NCBI GenBank assembly: GCA_037176705.1
Contig: CM073894.1
Span: 30,835,501 to 30,899,500, forward strand
DNA: 64,000 nt
Direction of reading: 5' to 3'
Source: Molossus alvarezi
Taxonomy: Eukaryota; Chordata; Mammalia; Chiroptera; Molossidae
In this document: piece after piece, positions 1 through 12,350 of the stretch
How the letters are laid out: the number at the start of each line of letters is the position of its first letter
Position numbering within the stretch: position 1 is the first letter of the stretch
Notes under the pieces: generated by a model
Told to the model about the DNA's origin: nothing
Database searches by the model: none
What the model saw: only the letters and a program-made list of their open reading frames with translations
Position numbers and translations under genes: made by a program

Positions 1-180
1 GATGAATCAGAGTGTGGGTAATCTAGATATGTGGCTTAGAGAGCAGAATGAAAGGCAAGAGCAGGTGCACTTTGCAACTTTAGGCAATGACCACCATGTC
101 AAAGGGAATGCTGTTTTTGTTGTTGTTTTTACTGTGAACTTGACCTTCTCTCTATTATATGCATTCATACTTTTAAAAGT

Positions 181-212
181 ACACACACGTATACACACAC
201 ACACTATTTATT
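181..212. repeat. AC microsatellite, interrupted
   Basis: Runs of AC broken by a gtat, about 32 bp. Confidence 0.85.
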
Positions 213-879
213 TATTTGAATAGAAATGAACAAGGGAGTGTGTCTTTTTTAATAACCCAGGTTTTCGGAATCAGATAAAGCCATTAGCAACAAGGACAGA
301 GTAAGAAAAGGCTTGTTCTTCTTGTGTGCACTTTTTTTTGCTTTGCGGCCATCAATTGCCTTCTTTAGGAACAGTGATCCTACCCTTTGTTTAGAAAGAG
401 TTACAACTCCCAAAAGTTAGATGTCCCTCAGAGGGCCCAGGCGAGTTCCTTGGAACTAAGTGAAGGGTGAAGTTATAAGAGGAAACCCAGAGAGAGTAGG
501 AGGAAGGGGACTTTGGACCTGGCAGAAGCCTGGCTTATTTTGGCTGGACTCCTCCTGTAGTTTAAATACCTACTGATTGAAAGCAAATTGGATGTTAAGG
601 AAGGCTGGAGTGCCCATGTAAAGAAAAATAAACAAGCGGTGACCCTAAGTTGGTCTTGGAGGAAATCAAACCCCTTGTTGTTTTGCCTCAAATGTTGAAA
701 GAACCTAAATATTGCTTTGTGCGCAACATAATTTTTAGTTCTTCAGTTCTTGCTAAATAAACTGGTTATCTGAAAAAATACCAGTCAATGGAGGTGAACT
801 CTGAGAAGCAAGAGGATGTGGGAAAAGACAATTTAAAAAAGTATAATTTAAAAGACTTTATTTTATTTTTATTAAAAGA
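213..879. other. No feature seen
   Basis: Unique AT-rich sequence; short chance frames only. Confidence 0.6.
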
Positions 880-985
880 ACATCAATGTGTACTGTTATA
901 TCAGTATTAGGAACACAATATAGTTATTCAACATTAATTAATGAAGTGATGACCACATTAAGTCAAGTAACCATCTGTCATTTAA
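880..985 (-). mobile_element. L1 3'-UTR fragment, short
   Basis: The run from caatgtgtactgttatatca through gaagtgatgaccacattaag and aaccatctgtcatt resembles the complement of a mammalian L1 3' UTR (commonly gaagtgatcaccacaataag). It is short and diverged, so the assignment is moderate. Confidence 0.55.
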
Positions 986-1173
986 ATATTTCACTCAGAT
1001 CTGATGTTTAAACTAGTAGGCTTTCTAAGACTTAGTAAATCTATGTTTATCATATGCAATAAGGATTAAAATAGCATGGCAGTAATTATAATACCTTTTA
1101 TATTGAACAGAAAATCGCATTTCATGAGTCATTTGCATCTTGATATAGATGTCATGTAAAGACTTTTCTATTT

Positions 1174-1246
1174 CTACACACACGCATACAAGCTCACACC
1201 ACACATATAAACACATACTCTTATACACAATACACACACACATTAC
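1174..1246. repeat. CA-rich imperfect repeat
   Basis: Repeated ACAC blocks with many interruptions (acacacgcata, ataaacacatac, acacacacatt). Confidence 0.75.
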
Positions 1247-1740
1247 ATCTATATGGAATCAGGACAAAAGTTGTCTGCAGCTTAGTTGTACATGTGATCT
1301 GTATTGTAAAGGAGTTTATTCAGCCACTCCATCACAACATGAGTATAAATACTACCTCCAGGTAATTAAATTCTACACCCTGAAGTTTCATTTTACCCTG
1401 TGTCAATTTGCCTAAAAGCAAAACTGTATCTGTTGTTAAGACATTAATAATAAAAGAAGGATCTTTTCTCAAAGGAATATTATTTCCAGAATATTCATAG
1501 GTGTCCCACGAGGATAACGGCTCCATAGCTCCATATGTTTACGGAAATTGTGGGTTAAAAGAACTTAGGTTTTTTTTCATGACAAACTTCTTCTCAAGAT
1601 TTTGAATCTGTTTATTATTAATTTCTCAATGACAATGAATTCTTCGTAATTTGCCAAACAAACTTGTTCATAGAGCCTTATTTTTCATAGCATCGTTGAA
1701 GAATACTATAACCCAAGATGGGAAACACTGATAAAGGGAA
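1247..1740. other. No feature seen
   Basis: Unique AT-rich sequence. Confidence 0.6.
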
Positions 1741-1947
1741 GCTGCTCAGTAGTTGAGTGTCAGCCCATGCACCAAGAGGTAACTGGTTTGATTCCTGGTC
1801 AGGGCACATGTCCAGGTTGTGGGGCAAATCCCCAGTGGGGGGCATGCAGAAGGCGGCCAGTCGATGTTCTTTCTTATTGATGTTTCTATCTCTCCCTCTC
1901 TCTTCCTCTCTCTAAAATCAATAAAGAAGAACTAATTTTTAAAGTTT
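1741..1947 (+). mobile_element. VES SINE, 'caccaagaggt' type, 5'-trimmed
   Basis: tRNA-like head (ccatgcaccaagaggtaac, then ttgattcctggtcagggcac), CT-rich body and an aaatcaataaag tail. The very start of the head is missing. A short repeat gctgctcag at 1741-1749 and 1948-1956 is the likely target-site duplication, so the element proper starts near 1750. Confidence 0.9.
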
Positions 1948-1989
1948 GCTGCTCAGATGACATCCTTTTGAAATGAACCTAGTTAACAT

Positions 1990-2180
1990 TTTGTGCACAC
2001 CTACTAGCCAAACACTGTACAACAGCTAGCTTTATTCATGGGACAACTTTCTGAGATATGTGTGCATATCTGCAATTAATGGCTTAAACTAAAATCCAGA
2101 GAAGCTGAGCATTTTCCCAAGTTCATGCAGCTAACAGAGGAGATGGAGCTCACATTTGAAACAGCTTTGTTTTCTTGTAG
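1990..2180 (-). repeat. MIR SINE, degraded
   Basis: aatccagagaagctgagcat, cccaagttcatgcagctaac and gagctcacatttgaaacag follow the complement of the MIR core and tRNA-related part. The first half is poorly preserved. Confidence 0.55.
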
Positions 2181-2640
2181 GCCGTGTTCTCCCAGGGATC
2201 ATAAGCAGCCTACTGACTTATTTTTTCAAATTTAAGGTTTAATCAGGGTCCGGGCATGCAATGTGAGACAAAAATACATTTTTTTTAGAAAGCAGGCTAG
2301 GCACCTCCTTTCATAATTTCAGAAGTTCCAGGAAGTTCCCCCTCCTCAAAATACCTCCTCTACATAATGCAAACATTCTGAATAGAAATGCTTTCCTTTA
2401 AAAACGTATTTCACCTTTGAAAAAATGTAAATATTCTTGCATATACTTTAAAGATGTCTCAGTACTTTAAAGACATTCTCAAGTGTGGCTGAATAGCAGC
2501 ATCACTTAGAGAAAACGTAAAATAGAAATTGAAAGAAACTAACCTGACACCTCACAAACCCCTAGACTTTCTTAAACATATAAAGCTGGAGTTTAAGAGT
2601 TTTGTCAAGTTCCCCAGGCAATTTTAGTAATCGCTACTAA
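2181..2640. other. No feature seen
   Basis: Unique sequence between a MIR and a VES. Confidence 0.6.
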
Positions 2641-2654
2641 AATCTTTATCAATC

Positions 2655-2860
2655 TTTTTTTTTTTTATTTCAGAGAGAATAAAGGAGAGGGAGAGAGAGA
2701 TAAAAATGTGGATGAGAGAGAAACATGAATCAGCCGCCTCCTGCATGCATCCTACTGGGGATAGAGCTCACAACCCAGGCATGTGCCCTGACAGGGAATC
2801 GAATCTGACCTTTCAGTGCACTGGATTATGCTCAACTCAATGAGACATACCAATCAGGCT
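2655..2860 (-). mobile_element. VES SINE, 'caccaagaggt' type, diverged
   Basis: On the plus strand it runs from a T-rich tail through a GA-rich body to the head complement (gacagggaatcgaatctgac). Flanks atcaatcttttt (from 2648) and atcagtcttttt (from 2861) form a one-mismatch target duplication. Many mutations suggest an older copy. Confidence 0.88.
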
Positions 2861-2872
2861 ATCAGTCTTTTT

Positions 2873-5800
2873 ATTTCTTAGTGTAAATGGATTAACTAGA
2901 GAGACATATATAGCACAGAGGGGATAAAAACAATAAATTTCAGCTGGAATCCCAGTCTCCCCACAATATCCCTGTGATAACTTGGATGATGTAAATCACC
3001 ACCCTGGGCTTCAAATCCTCATTTGATACTGGGGATAGATTGGTGGTGTTATTATTATTATTAAAAGATACAATGGATACAGAGAGCAATTTGCATGCTA
3101 TCTACTTGTCATTTATCTTCTTTTTTGAGGCTACAACTTTATTCTCAGTAACCCATGGAAATATGAAGATGCTAGTCGTTTCTATTGGGGGAAGACAGGT
3201 GATATAAAGGGGAAAAGAGCAAAGCCTGGAATAGGAGCCTTCTGGAATGCATCCTTTGGCCTTTCCACATTTGTAATTCTTCCCTGAGTTTTCCTCATCA
3301 GAACAGGAGCAGAGGAACACTTCTGCTCCAGGTGATTTTCTATCTCTTCATGACAGATTCTGGATCAGGTTCAGCTTGTCTGAGCATTTCCTAGTGGCAG
3401 TTAGTGCTACTCAAGACAAGGTTGAGACAGCAGACCAGGCCATACTCAAAAGTGCATCTACACTCGTGATTATAGCTGATATTTAGTGTACTCTACAGAA
3501 TATGAGTTTGATAAAGAAAGCATCAAAGTGCTGTCAAAGGAAAGCAATGTGTTTTCACATAAAATGAAAGGATCTAAATCACTGTAATATTTCAAAACCA
3601 CAATTAATTTCTCATGCTTTTCTAATGGCAGGAACATTTTAAAATTGTAGCGTGACAAACGCATTGATATCACAACTGTGTCAGAAAAAGAGCCAATGAT
3701 AATACTTATCATAATTTTTTATGTTTCTCTTTTGTATGGGTTTCTACTATAAGTTTTATAATATACATGAGATAAAGACAATAAAAGAATCACCTTTAAC
3801 CAAACTGAAAAAACTTGGGCGACCATAATATAAGAAGGTACTCTACCAACTCAAAAAGAAAATTATCAGTCAGATTCAATTTTCCTCATTATACAAACCC
3901 TTCTTTTTAAAAGAAAACTATACCATCCAAAACTAAATTGCTCTACATGAAATTGCCAATATTGAACCATTTTTAATCTGTAAAATTAATAATTTCTAAT
4001 GGTTCCATTAAATATTGTCAGCTATATAATAGCAGATAATCAAGTTAATATTACCAAGTCTAGAAAAAAGCACATTCCTTCCACAATAAAATAAAAAAAG
4101 AAAAGAAAAAAAAATCCCAAGACATAGGGAAATTCAAATATATAAGTAAACTCTGTAGTTCAAATAATTTTCTCCTTTCAATAAAAACTATAGACTATCT
4201 TTTATTTTATAGGATGCTAATGAGAATGAGCTTTACTACAATGACTTCTTCTAGTTTCCAATTTACTATACAATAGCTTCTCATAATTGCCCCATTAAAA
4301 TAGTGTGGGCACCATTTTTTAAGATATGGGGTCTTCTGAAGACTGATTACTGTGCATAGTGCTGATACTTACAAAACAATACAGCTCTTATAGATCCCAA
4401 GTTTTTCTATTCACTAAGAAATAGTTTTGAAAAAGAAGAAGAAGAAAAAAGACTTGTATAAATCTTACACAAGTTGCTATAAAAACAGATGTTCCTTAAT
4501 GATCCTTAACATCAGTATGACCCTTTGATCATAACAATTGCTGTCAAAAAGTTTTGAGATATGGGATATTGAGATAATTCCAGGAGAATTATTGCTAAGT
4601 CTGGAAATTTCAAAATTAAAACCAATGTTGAGCATTGGAGAAAACTATCATTGTCTCACAGTGGAAGTGAATTACAGTGTTAAAAACAAAACAAAACACC
4701 AAATTCAATAAGTTGGTACTATGTATTACAATTATGCATATTATAATTGTTTGCTGAAGCAGCCCATTCTATCTGTTAATAATTTAAAAATGGGGTGAAG
4801 GGAAGAGGTAGTCCTGGAGATCTTAGAGAAAGCCTAGATCTCCTCACCACTCCCTTTGGAAGCTCCCCCTAAAGGGGCAAAGGGCTTCACTATGTGAGTC
4901 ATTCGAAAGCAGAATACCTGTACTACTGTGTAAAGGTAGATTTTATTCCACAGATTAAGCTCTGCAGAATCAATAAATAACAAAAAATAAATAAGAATTA
5001 GAAGAATTATAGGCCCTTTCCATTGTCTCACTTTCATTCTTCTTCCCTTTGTTTTCCTCCATCCTTTGTAACATTGAGGCCCATGTGACACACTGTTACT
5101 GACTGTTGGCATTTGATTGTGGTGGCGGGGAGGATGGGGGGTGGGATAGCTCAGTGAAATAAGCTTTACATTTTTTAAATTTATCAGTCAAAAAGGAGCA
5201 CTACTGCAGTGAGTAAATCCACTGGCAGCCCGTCTGAATTTACAGTGGTGACACGGCCACATGGCCTTATAAAATATTGCCCCCATCCCCCAAACTGCAG
5301 AAAACAACAACAAAAATAACAGCAAAACATTTCTTGTTCTCAACTGATGAGACCAAGCACATGTGTCCCACTTTAGTATATAGCTGCACCCAGAAACTAT
5401 GTCCACGGCCTGCCTGGGATGGGAGGGGATGCTTTGGAGGGAGCCCACTCCATCTCTCAGAGATGCTGCCTCTCATTGTCTCTGTGTTCATCTCTGTGCT
5501 TCACACTCTAGCCAGGGCTGCTGGATCAGATAATACCATAAGTAACCCCAGGCAATAAATTTTTCAAATGATGTCTTCAATTACTAAAGATATATCCCCC
5601 TGTCTTAGGAAGATTTCTGATTATCTAGTTATCTGATAATGAATTGTGCAGAGTTACTTAAGAGGTGCTTACCAGAAACTGTGCCTCAATGTGCTTATTA
5701 AGCCTAAATGACATTTTGTACATCACGAAATTTAGCAAGTTATGTTCTTGTTCTGTTTTCAGGAAGATATTTCCACTGTCATCTTTTATTTCTGCATATC

Positions 5801-7575
5801 TGGATTTTAAATAAAGTATAATATGAGTCCATTGCAAAAGAGATCATGTTAATTGCAGTCTTAAAATATTTAGTCCCTTCCTAGTTATAATACACACCAT
5901 GGTGATGTTTTAAAACTGCAAAGTTTCTATTTAATGCCACTCAATGTTGCTTTTCTAAATGCAGAAAATTGTTACCCTTATTATTTTTTGGTTTATCTGC
6001 ACACCAATCACAGAGAACTTAAGATACCAAGTCAAAGTTGCTCTTTCATGGTGATTTCAGTTAAAGTCTTGTTATATTTCTTGCTCATGTCAAAAATCTT
6101 GTATCTAAACTTAAATGGAAGTCACATAAGCAGGCTTGTGAGCTCCCGAGTACCCTTTCAATGTTCCATGAGCCTCAGCCAAATGAATAATTGTCCATCA
6201 GCTTATGGTTCATTAGGGACCACAAATCAGTTGAGTGGGAGGTGTTTCATAGGAAACTATTCAAACCTAAGTTTTGCTAGATTCCTGATGAATAGGACAG
6301 CCTAGGATAAGGAACTTTCATCTAGGAGCTCCAAGGTAGTTAGGCTGGTGATAGCCAAGGCCTATAAAGCTAATTGGGCACATAAGAAAAAGGGATAGAA
6401 TATGGTCTGGACATAGAAAGGAGTCGGTGCTTACTGGCAAATAGAAGCTTAGTTGGAAGGGTGATCTATAAATGAATTCACTAAAGAATTAAACTTCAAA
6501 AAGCCTTCTCCACAGTGAAAAATATAGCAATAAACTTTGCAATTTTTATTTTGTTTCTGTTTTAAGGGGAAGACTATTTTTGGTATATATTAATTTTAAA
6601 TTGATTTTATTGACATTAACTTACATTATCATTGATGTTTCATTTAATAGATAATCTTTTAAGATCGTTTTCACTAAAGGTATTTTCAATTACTGTATTA
6701 TGTTCAATGAGGCTGCTGTTTTAAAGGGATGGAAACTGTAACATAGCTTTAAATAGATGACCCCCATTGTCTAACTCTCCAGCAATTTTTTTTTTTTTTT
6801 TTGCCTTTGCATAGATGCCGAGAATCATTTTAAGATGGGTTTTCTCTTTAGTCCCAAGGAAAAGTAAATATATATTCCAGATTTTAAAAATTCCTAAGAA
6901 AATACTACCTGTGTAAAGTCATATGATATTAAGAAAAGCTTTCAAATCTTACTAAAACCTAAGCAAACCAAGAACAACTTCATGTAACAGCCCAAGCAAG
7001 AATGGGGAGATGCAGAAATAGTCTGCCAAGGTTTTCAGTTTCTAGTGATTTTGTTACTTGAAAAGTGAAAGGCAATCTATGCATCCATTCAAATGTAAGC
7101 TGGCCTTTTAGAATCTTTTCTACATGCTATATTTTCATTCAAACATACTTTGATTGAGTAGATTAACCAGGTAACTATAAAACAAACCATCTAGCCTTGC
7201 TTTCTGCCTATTAGAGAATTCCATTAACCCAGAGAAATATAATGCACTTCACTTCTTTTGGAAGAATTCTATAAGGCACATGTTACCTAGGGAGAAAAGG
7301 AGAGCCCTGGAAAATTGGTTAAAACACAAGATACTTAATAAAAGAAGCAAATTATGATTTTAGAAATCAAAAGGAAGGTGACCCTGATGGCATGAGAAAT
7401 GGGACAGGAAATTTAGTATCCTCTCAGTGGCTAATTTGGGCAGGCGCCACCTAGGGAGTGGCTGCAGCAGACAATCCCATGCAGCCTTTCACAGTTTTTC
7501 TTAGGAAAAGTCAGAGGAACATGGAAGTCATAGTATCACAATGCCCAGAAGGAAATATAGTATTCCTTTATTTTT
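2873..7575. other. Long stretch of unique DNA, nothing firm
   Basis: No repeat or coding signal that I can support in 4.7 kb. Minor items are an A-rich tract near 4087-4116, a G-rich patch at 5118-5147 and a T run at 6786-6802. The 123-codon frame at 5934-6305 has no recognisable domain. Confidence 0.55.
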
Positions 7576-7582
7576 TCTCAAG

Positions 7583-7609
7583 AATATATATATATGTATA
7601 TATATATAT
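7583..7609. repeat. AT microsatellite
   Basis: atatatatatatgtatatatatata, one G interruption. Confidence 0.85.
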
Positions 7610-7611
7610 CT

Positions 7612-9100
7612 TCAATTTTAAGTGAAATGTATGTTATGCATAACTAGAAGTGTTTACTATCACATAATTTTGGAATTATTAAATATTTGTGTTTAGTAAA
7701 TTAATTCAATTTGACACAATACTTGAACCTCATTTAGTATATGTAAGATTGACACGAGAATTTCAGGTTCTATATTTATGTCATCAAAGTTTGAATGATT
7801 TTCTTATCCACCTGCTCTCGCTCTTTAATTTTAGATGTCAGTATACTCCAATGTAAATATATTGTAGTACAGTAGTATAGGATTTTTGTACTAGAGGGAA
7901 GTTCAATACACAATTAGGACTGTTCTTTCTTCTAACAAGTGCTACAATTCAACTTTGATTTTTTAAAAAAGTGTCTTGTTGAGTTACATAGCAGAATTTT
8001 TAGTTCTTGTTGAGAGTAATTGTTCACCTTGCCATCTTTGGCATCAAAATGCATTGATCTCAGAATTTCTCCAAGAATCACACATCTAGGGAGAAAAAGC
8101 AAACTACACAGAACGTTCTTCCACAGTGAAAAATAGCAAAATTCCACACCTACAACAAATTGCAAATTTTCACATATTTGCTTCAGGCAAACATTTGCAA
8201 TTTTCACAGCAAAGAAGGCTTTTGGCTCCAATATACTTTTTTTTTTTTTGGTCTTCTCCCCCCTTGGAAAAAAATCACTCTACTTATTTTCAGAAAACCA
8301 AAAAAACACACGAGACAAAATTACTGATAATATCATGCTTATTCTAGGTATTTTAATTTTGTTAACTACCAACTCAGACCAAAGAATATTAGTTCAACAT
8401 GACAGAACTTGGTTGAAGAATGCATAAGTTTGTACAAGGACCATGAAAATGAAAGGTATGTGTTATTGTGACCTGAGTACCGAGTGCTATTCTGATCAGA
8501 GGGATTGCTCTTGAACTGTAGCCTAGTGTTTTCAGGACATAGGATTTCTTCCAGTAATCAAATAAAAAGAGAAGTTGGGTTTCCCCTAAAGACTTTTTTT
8601 TTTTTTTTTTCATTTTAGTACTGTAAGGTAATGGTTCTCAGACAAGGGACAATGAATGGTGCTTCCCAATCAGCTATGACATGCAGAGAACATTTTCCCC
8701 GTACTAATGTGTATACAAGCAATACAAGCATTTTTTTTTTTTTTTTTACAATAAAAACAAAAATCTAGAGACAATACAAGGTAATCTTTTGAATTTACTT
8801 CTCTATAATTTACTTGCCTTTCTATATATTTTATGAAATGGTAATGACAACTATGACATTACTATAAAGAGTCATTGAAGATTGTGTATAATCTACCCAT
8901 AGGAGAATGTTTTTTGGAAGCGTATCATCCACAGCCTTTGTGCTGTGGTAAAAAGAGAAAAAAAGTTGAAAGGTTGAGCATTGCTTTTATGTTACAGGAT
9001 GAAAGTATGTCATATAACCAATGTCGGCCTAGGTTTTCAAATGTATAAATTTTATTCTGTCATTCAGTTTGTTTACTTTGGAATCACTTTAGCTACTAAT
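7612..9100. other. No gene; several poly(T) runs
   Basis: T runs at about 8237-8250, 8595-8611 and 8731-8748 stand alone. They may be the tails of minus-strand retrocopies too diverged to identify. Confidence 0.55.
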
Positions 9101-9103
9101 GTT

Positions 9104-9172
9104 GGTGTGTGTTAGTGTGTGTGTGTGTGTGATGTGAGTGTGTGTATTTTTATGTGCTTGTGTGTTGTGTAA
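9104..9172. repeat. GT-rich imperfect microsatellite
   Basis: About 70 bp of TG repeats broken by tta, gatgtga, tatttttatg and cttg. Confidence 0.85.
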
Positions 9173-9354
9173 CAGTGAACTTTACATTCCCAAACTGTGC
9201 TTTACTCCTGTGTAGAGGATCAGTAAATTCTTCTGAGGGAAGTCACCTTAAAGCACAGAACAGATGAGGTCCTGCTCCTCTCCACACCATGGCCATTTTT
9301 TTTTTTTTTTTGACAACAGAATCATGTCCAGTCCCTTTAGCCTTTTTTTTTAAA

Positions 9355-9720
9355 AGACCAAGCACAACTTGATCTCTTTCTATATCACCAGGTTTTTCTT
9401 CCATTTATCCTTTGTGCTACCAATCCCTGAATGTTATGACATATTTAATCCTGCTGCTTGGATGTTTTTGCTCATGCTAGTTTGACATGGTCTCTCTCTG
9501 TGCAGTATCCCTGCTGAATTCCTCTTCCATCAGGGCTCAGCTAATATGCCATTTCTTCAGTAAAACTTTTACAGTCTCCCTACTTGGAACTCTTTCTTAT
9601 CTTCTGTACCTCTACCTCTGTAAATATCACTCTCCCCATGAATTCACAATCATTCATTTGTTGATTCTTGACTGAGTACCTAATATTTCCAGCATCTGAT
9701 AGAGACAAATACAATGATTA
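9355..9720 (+). repeat. L2 LINE 3'-end fragment
   Basis: tccatcagggctcagctaat, atgccatttcttcagtaaaa, ctctacctctgtaaatatca and tcatttgttgattcttgact give the order seen in the L2 3' region. No coding sequence is preserved. Confidence 0.65.
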
Positions 9721-10127
9721 TTAAACATAGTTTTTGACTTTTAAGAATTCACTATGAGGGGCATTATATCAATCCAATTTTATAGGCAGCTCAAAGAACA
9801 GACTACCTTGTTATTAGATACTAATGCTTTAACATGGCAAATCCTTACATTAAAGAATAAATTACAGTGCTTCACTATATGAGGGATATACAAAGACAAT
9901 TTGTTCAAAATTTGATTTATGGAAACAGTGAGAACCCAGACTATGGAAATTATTTATATCAATGTAATTTTAAAAGTGCAATCATGTAACTCACAACTGA
10001 AAATACAGTAAATTTACTGAGGGAAATACCCTGCTGGTGTGTTGGGGGAACTTCTCCCTTACATCAGCATTACTGCCAATACTTCCTAAGGCAGCTTCCT
10101 ATTGTGAGTCACTGTGTCATTCAGAAT
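9721..10127. other. No feature seen
   Basis: Unique AT-rich sequence. Confidence 0.6.
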
Positions 10128-10178
10128 TAAGAAGAAAAGATTAAAGAAGAAAAAGAAAAAGAAGAAGAAAAGATTTGA
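10128..10178. repeat. GAA/A-rich purine tract
   Basis: A roughly 50-bp purine-rich tract of imperfect AAG units (aagaagaaaag, aaagaagaagaaaag) with few pyrimidines. Confidence 0.75.
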
Positions 10179-10300
10179 CAAAATAATCATGATTTCCTCT
10201 AATCCTGTTAATTCAGTGCATATCTTAAATGTATCATATAAAGTTTAGTTTTATTTTTAACCTCTGTCATTTGAACCTCTGTCATCTGAACTTTCTTATT

Positions 10301-10362
10301 TATTTTTTTGTTAATCCTCACTCAAGAATATTTTTCCAGAGGAATGAAGAGCAGAGGAAGGT

Positions 10363-10411
<49 letters not shown>

Positions 10412-10550
10412 TCAGTTGGTTGCCTCCCACAGAGATCCCTGTTGTGGGATCAAACCTATAACACAGGCACATGTCCTTGACAGGAAATCAAACCTTCAAC
10501 CCTTTGGTCCATGGGCTGACACTCTAACCACTAAGCCAAACCAGCCAGGA
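10301..10550 (-). mobile_element. VES SINE, 'gtgaggatta' type, with GA microsatellite
   Basis: The complement shows ttaatcctcactcaagaata (tail), a long GA run at 10369-10408, and a head complement ending aagccaaaccagccagga. The GA run is an expansion of the CT-rich body. No convincing target duplication was found. Confidence 0.9.
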
Positions 10551-10889
10551 CTATCTTTTGAATCTTTTAAATCTTAGGCTAATTGCAATAAACACAGTGG
10601 AGCCAAAGCTTTCAAATGCCAACACAACCAGTCAATTCATTTGAGAAAACAAAAATTAAATCTGATCATTATTTTTTGTTTTGCTTAGTTATGGGACAAA
10701 TGTGTGGTTATTTTTAATTTAAAAGGTGCTTTAATTATGTTTATAATTATATTATATGATTACCTCATACCTAATATTATATCTATTACTTAGTATTCAA
10801 CAATCATCAAATTTCTAGTATTTGTCAGACCCTAAGTACAAAAGATTTTCCTCCGTTTTCTCACTAGTTTAGGCCTTTATCTTTCTCTC

Positions 10890-11107
10890 TCTCTTTTTTT
10901 TTTTTAAATCCCTTTATTTATTTTAGAGAGAGAGGAAGAGAGAGGAAGGAGAGAAACACTGATGAGAAAGAACATCGATTGGCCACCTCCTGCATGCCCC
11001 CCACTGGGGACAGGCCCACACCTGGACTTGTGCCCTGACTGAGAATCGAATCAGCCACCTCGTGGTGCATGGGTCGATGCTCAACCACTGAGCCACACTG
11101 GATGGGC
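10890..11107 (-). mobile_element. VES SINE, 'caccaagaggt' type
   Basis: T-rich tail, agagagaggaagaga body, then ctgcatgccccccactggg and a head complement ending gccacactggatgggc. Flanking repeats taggcctttatct (10870-10882) and taggactttatct (11108-11120) differ at one base and mark the insertion. Confidence 0.92.
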
Positions 11108-11184
11108 TAGGACTTTATCTCTTCACTAAACTGCTGTGATTATCAAAATGAGTAAACTCCCTCTTTTCTAGTTTAAAGACAATA

Positions 11185-11440
11185 TCAATAACAGTAGCAT
11201 TTATTGAGTGTTATTATGGAATGCTTTAATATGTTAGCTTATTTATTCTCCATGGAACCCAGTCAGTGATAGACAATATTACCTATCATATGTAGTTTTC
11301 AGATAATGAAACTAATGTTCCTAGGGGTTAACTAAATTGCCTCCCAAGTTTCCTAACCGGAAAGTGTTGGAGTTAGGATTTGAACCCACATGATCAACAC
11401 AGAGACCACAGTTTTAGTCATGATAGTACCATCTTTTATT
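11185..11440 (-). repeat. MIR SINE
   Basis: gcatttattgagtgttatta, agataatgaaactaatgttc, ggggttaactaaattgcctc and gttaggatttgaacccacat follow the complement of nearly full-length MIR in order. Confidence 0.8.
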
Positions 11441-12204
11441 TGCTCTGGCCAAGCTCTGTCAATTTTTACGTATTTCACAGCAGTGAACTCGGGGATCTAG
11501 CCAACACTCTAATCCCAGTAGATTATGCTTTCACTTGCACAGGCCACAATGTAAACTCAAAAGGGCCCTCATGACTTAGTACCCATCTTGTTTTCCAGCC
11601 TTATTTTTGACTAGTTTCTGTTACTCCTCTTTTGTCACATAATAAAGAACTGTTCATAGCTTCATTTCCACTATATAGTTGGCCAAACTTCTAAGTCTGT
11701 GTTCTTACAATACCTGCTTCCCAGAAAAACCTTCCTATCAGTCTTGACTATAACTCTAATTATTAGTGATTCAACACAGTTGTCATTTTTAAGGAGCTTC
11801 TCTAATCATAAGATAAGTGAAATGCCATCCTACTGCACACAAAATGTCTAACACATTGTGTATAAAAATATTTTAGCATGTATTTACATTAATTTTTTAT
11901 GTGTCCTCTTCTACTAGACTACATATACTAAGAGAAAATCACTGCTTATTTTCATCTCCACTTTGCTTGACTATGCAATGCATTCAATAACTGAATATTG
12001 CTGAACTGAGATGAACTTTTGGTTAGAGGAGAAGGCAGAGATTGGCAAGAGGCCATCCAGCCCAGTGTCATTCAGTTTTACTCATGTACTTTATTATATC
12101 AAATTAACATGAGAACTTTTTAAATTCTAACAATTTGGAACTTAACTTGTAAGGCTACACCTTTATCAGCACTTGGGTAACTCTTTCTGGTTTTCTTCCT
12201 GCAT
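11441..12204. other. No firm feature between two MIR copies
   Basis: Unique sequence; possible L2-like traces around 11580-11760, too weak to call. Confidence 0.5.
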
Positions 12205-12350
12205 TCATGATTTAATTTGATCCTCACAATGAAAGTGTGAGGTAGGCATTATTATTACCCTGGATCAGAGAAGAGGAAATTCAGATTTAGAGAACCTGAA
12301 TGACTTCCCTAAACTCATACTGCTTGAGGCAGCCAGAGAACTGAAACCAT
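12205..12350 (-). repeat. MIR SINE, core part
   Basis: gatcctcacaatgaaagtgt, gaggtaggcattattattac, gaagaggaaattcagattta and cttccctaaactcatactgc match the complement of the MIR core in order. Confidence 0.8.
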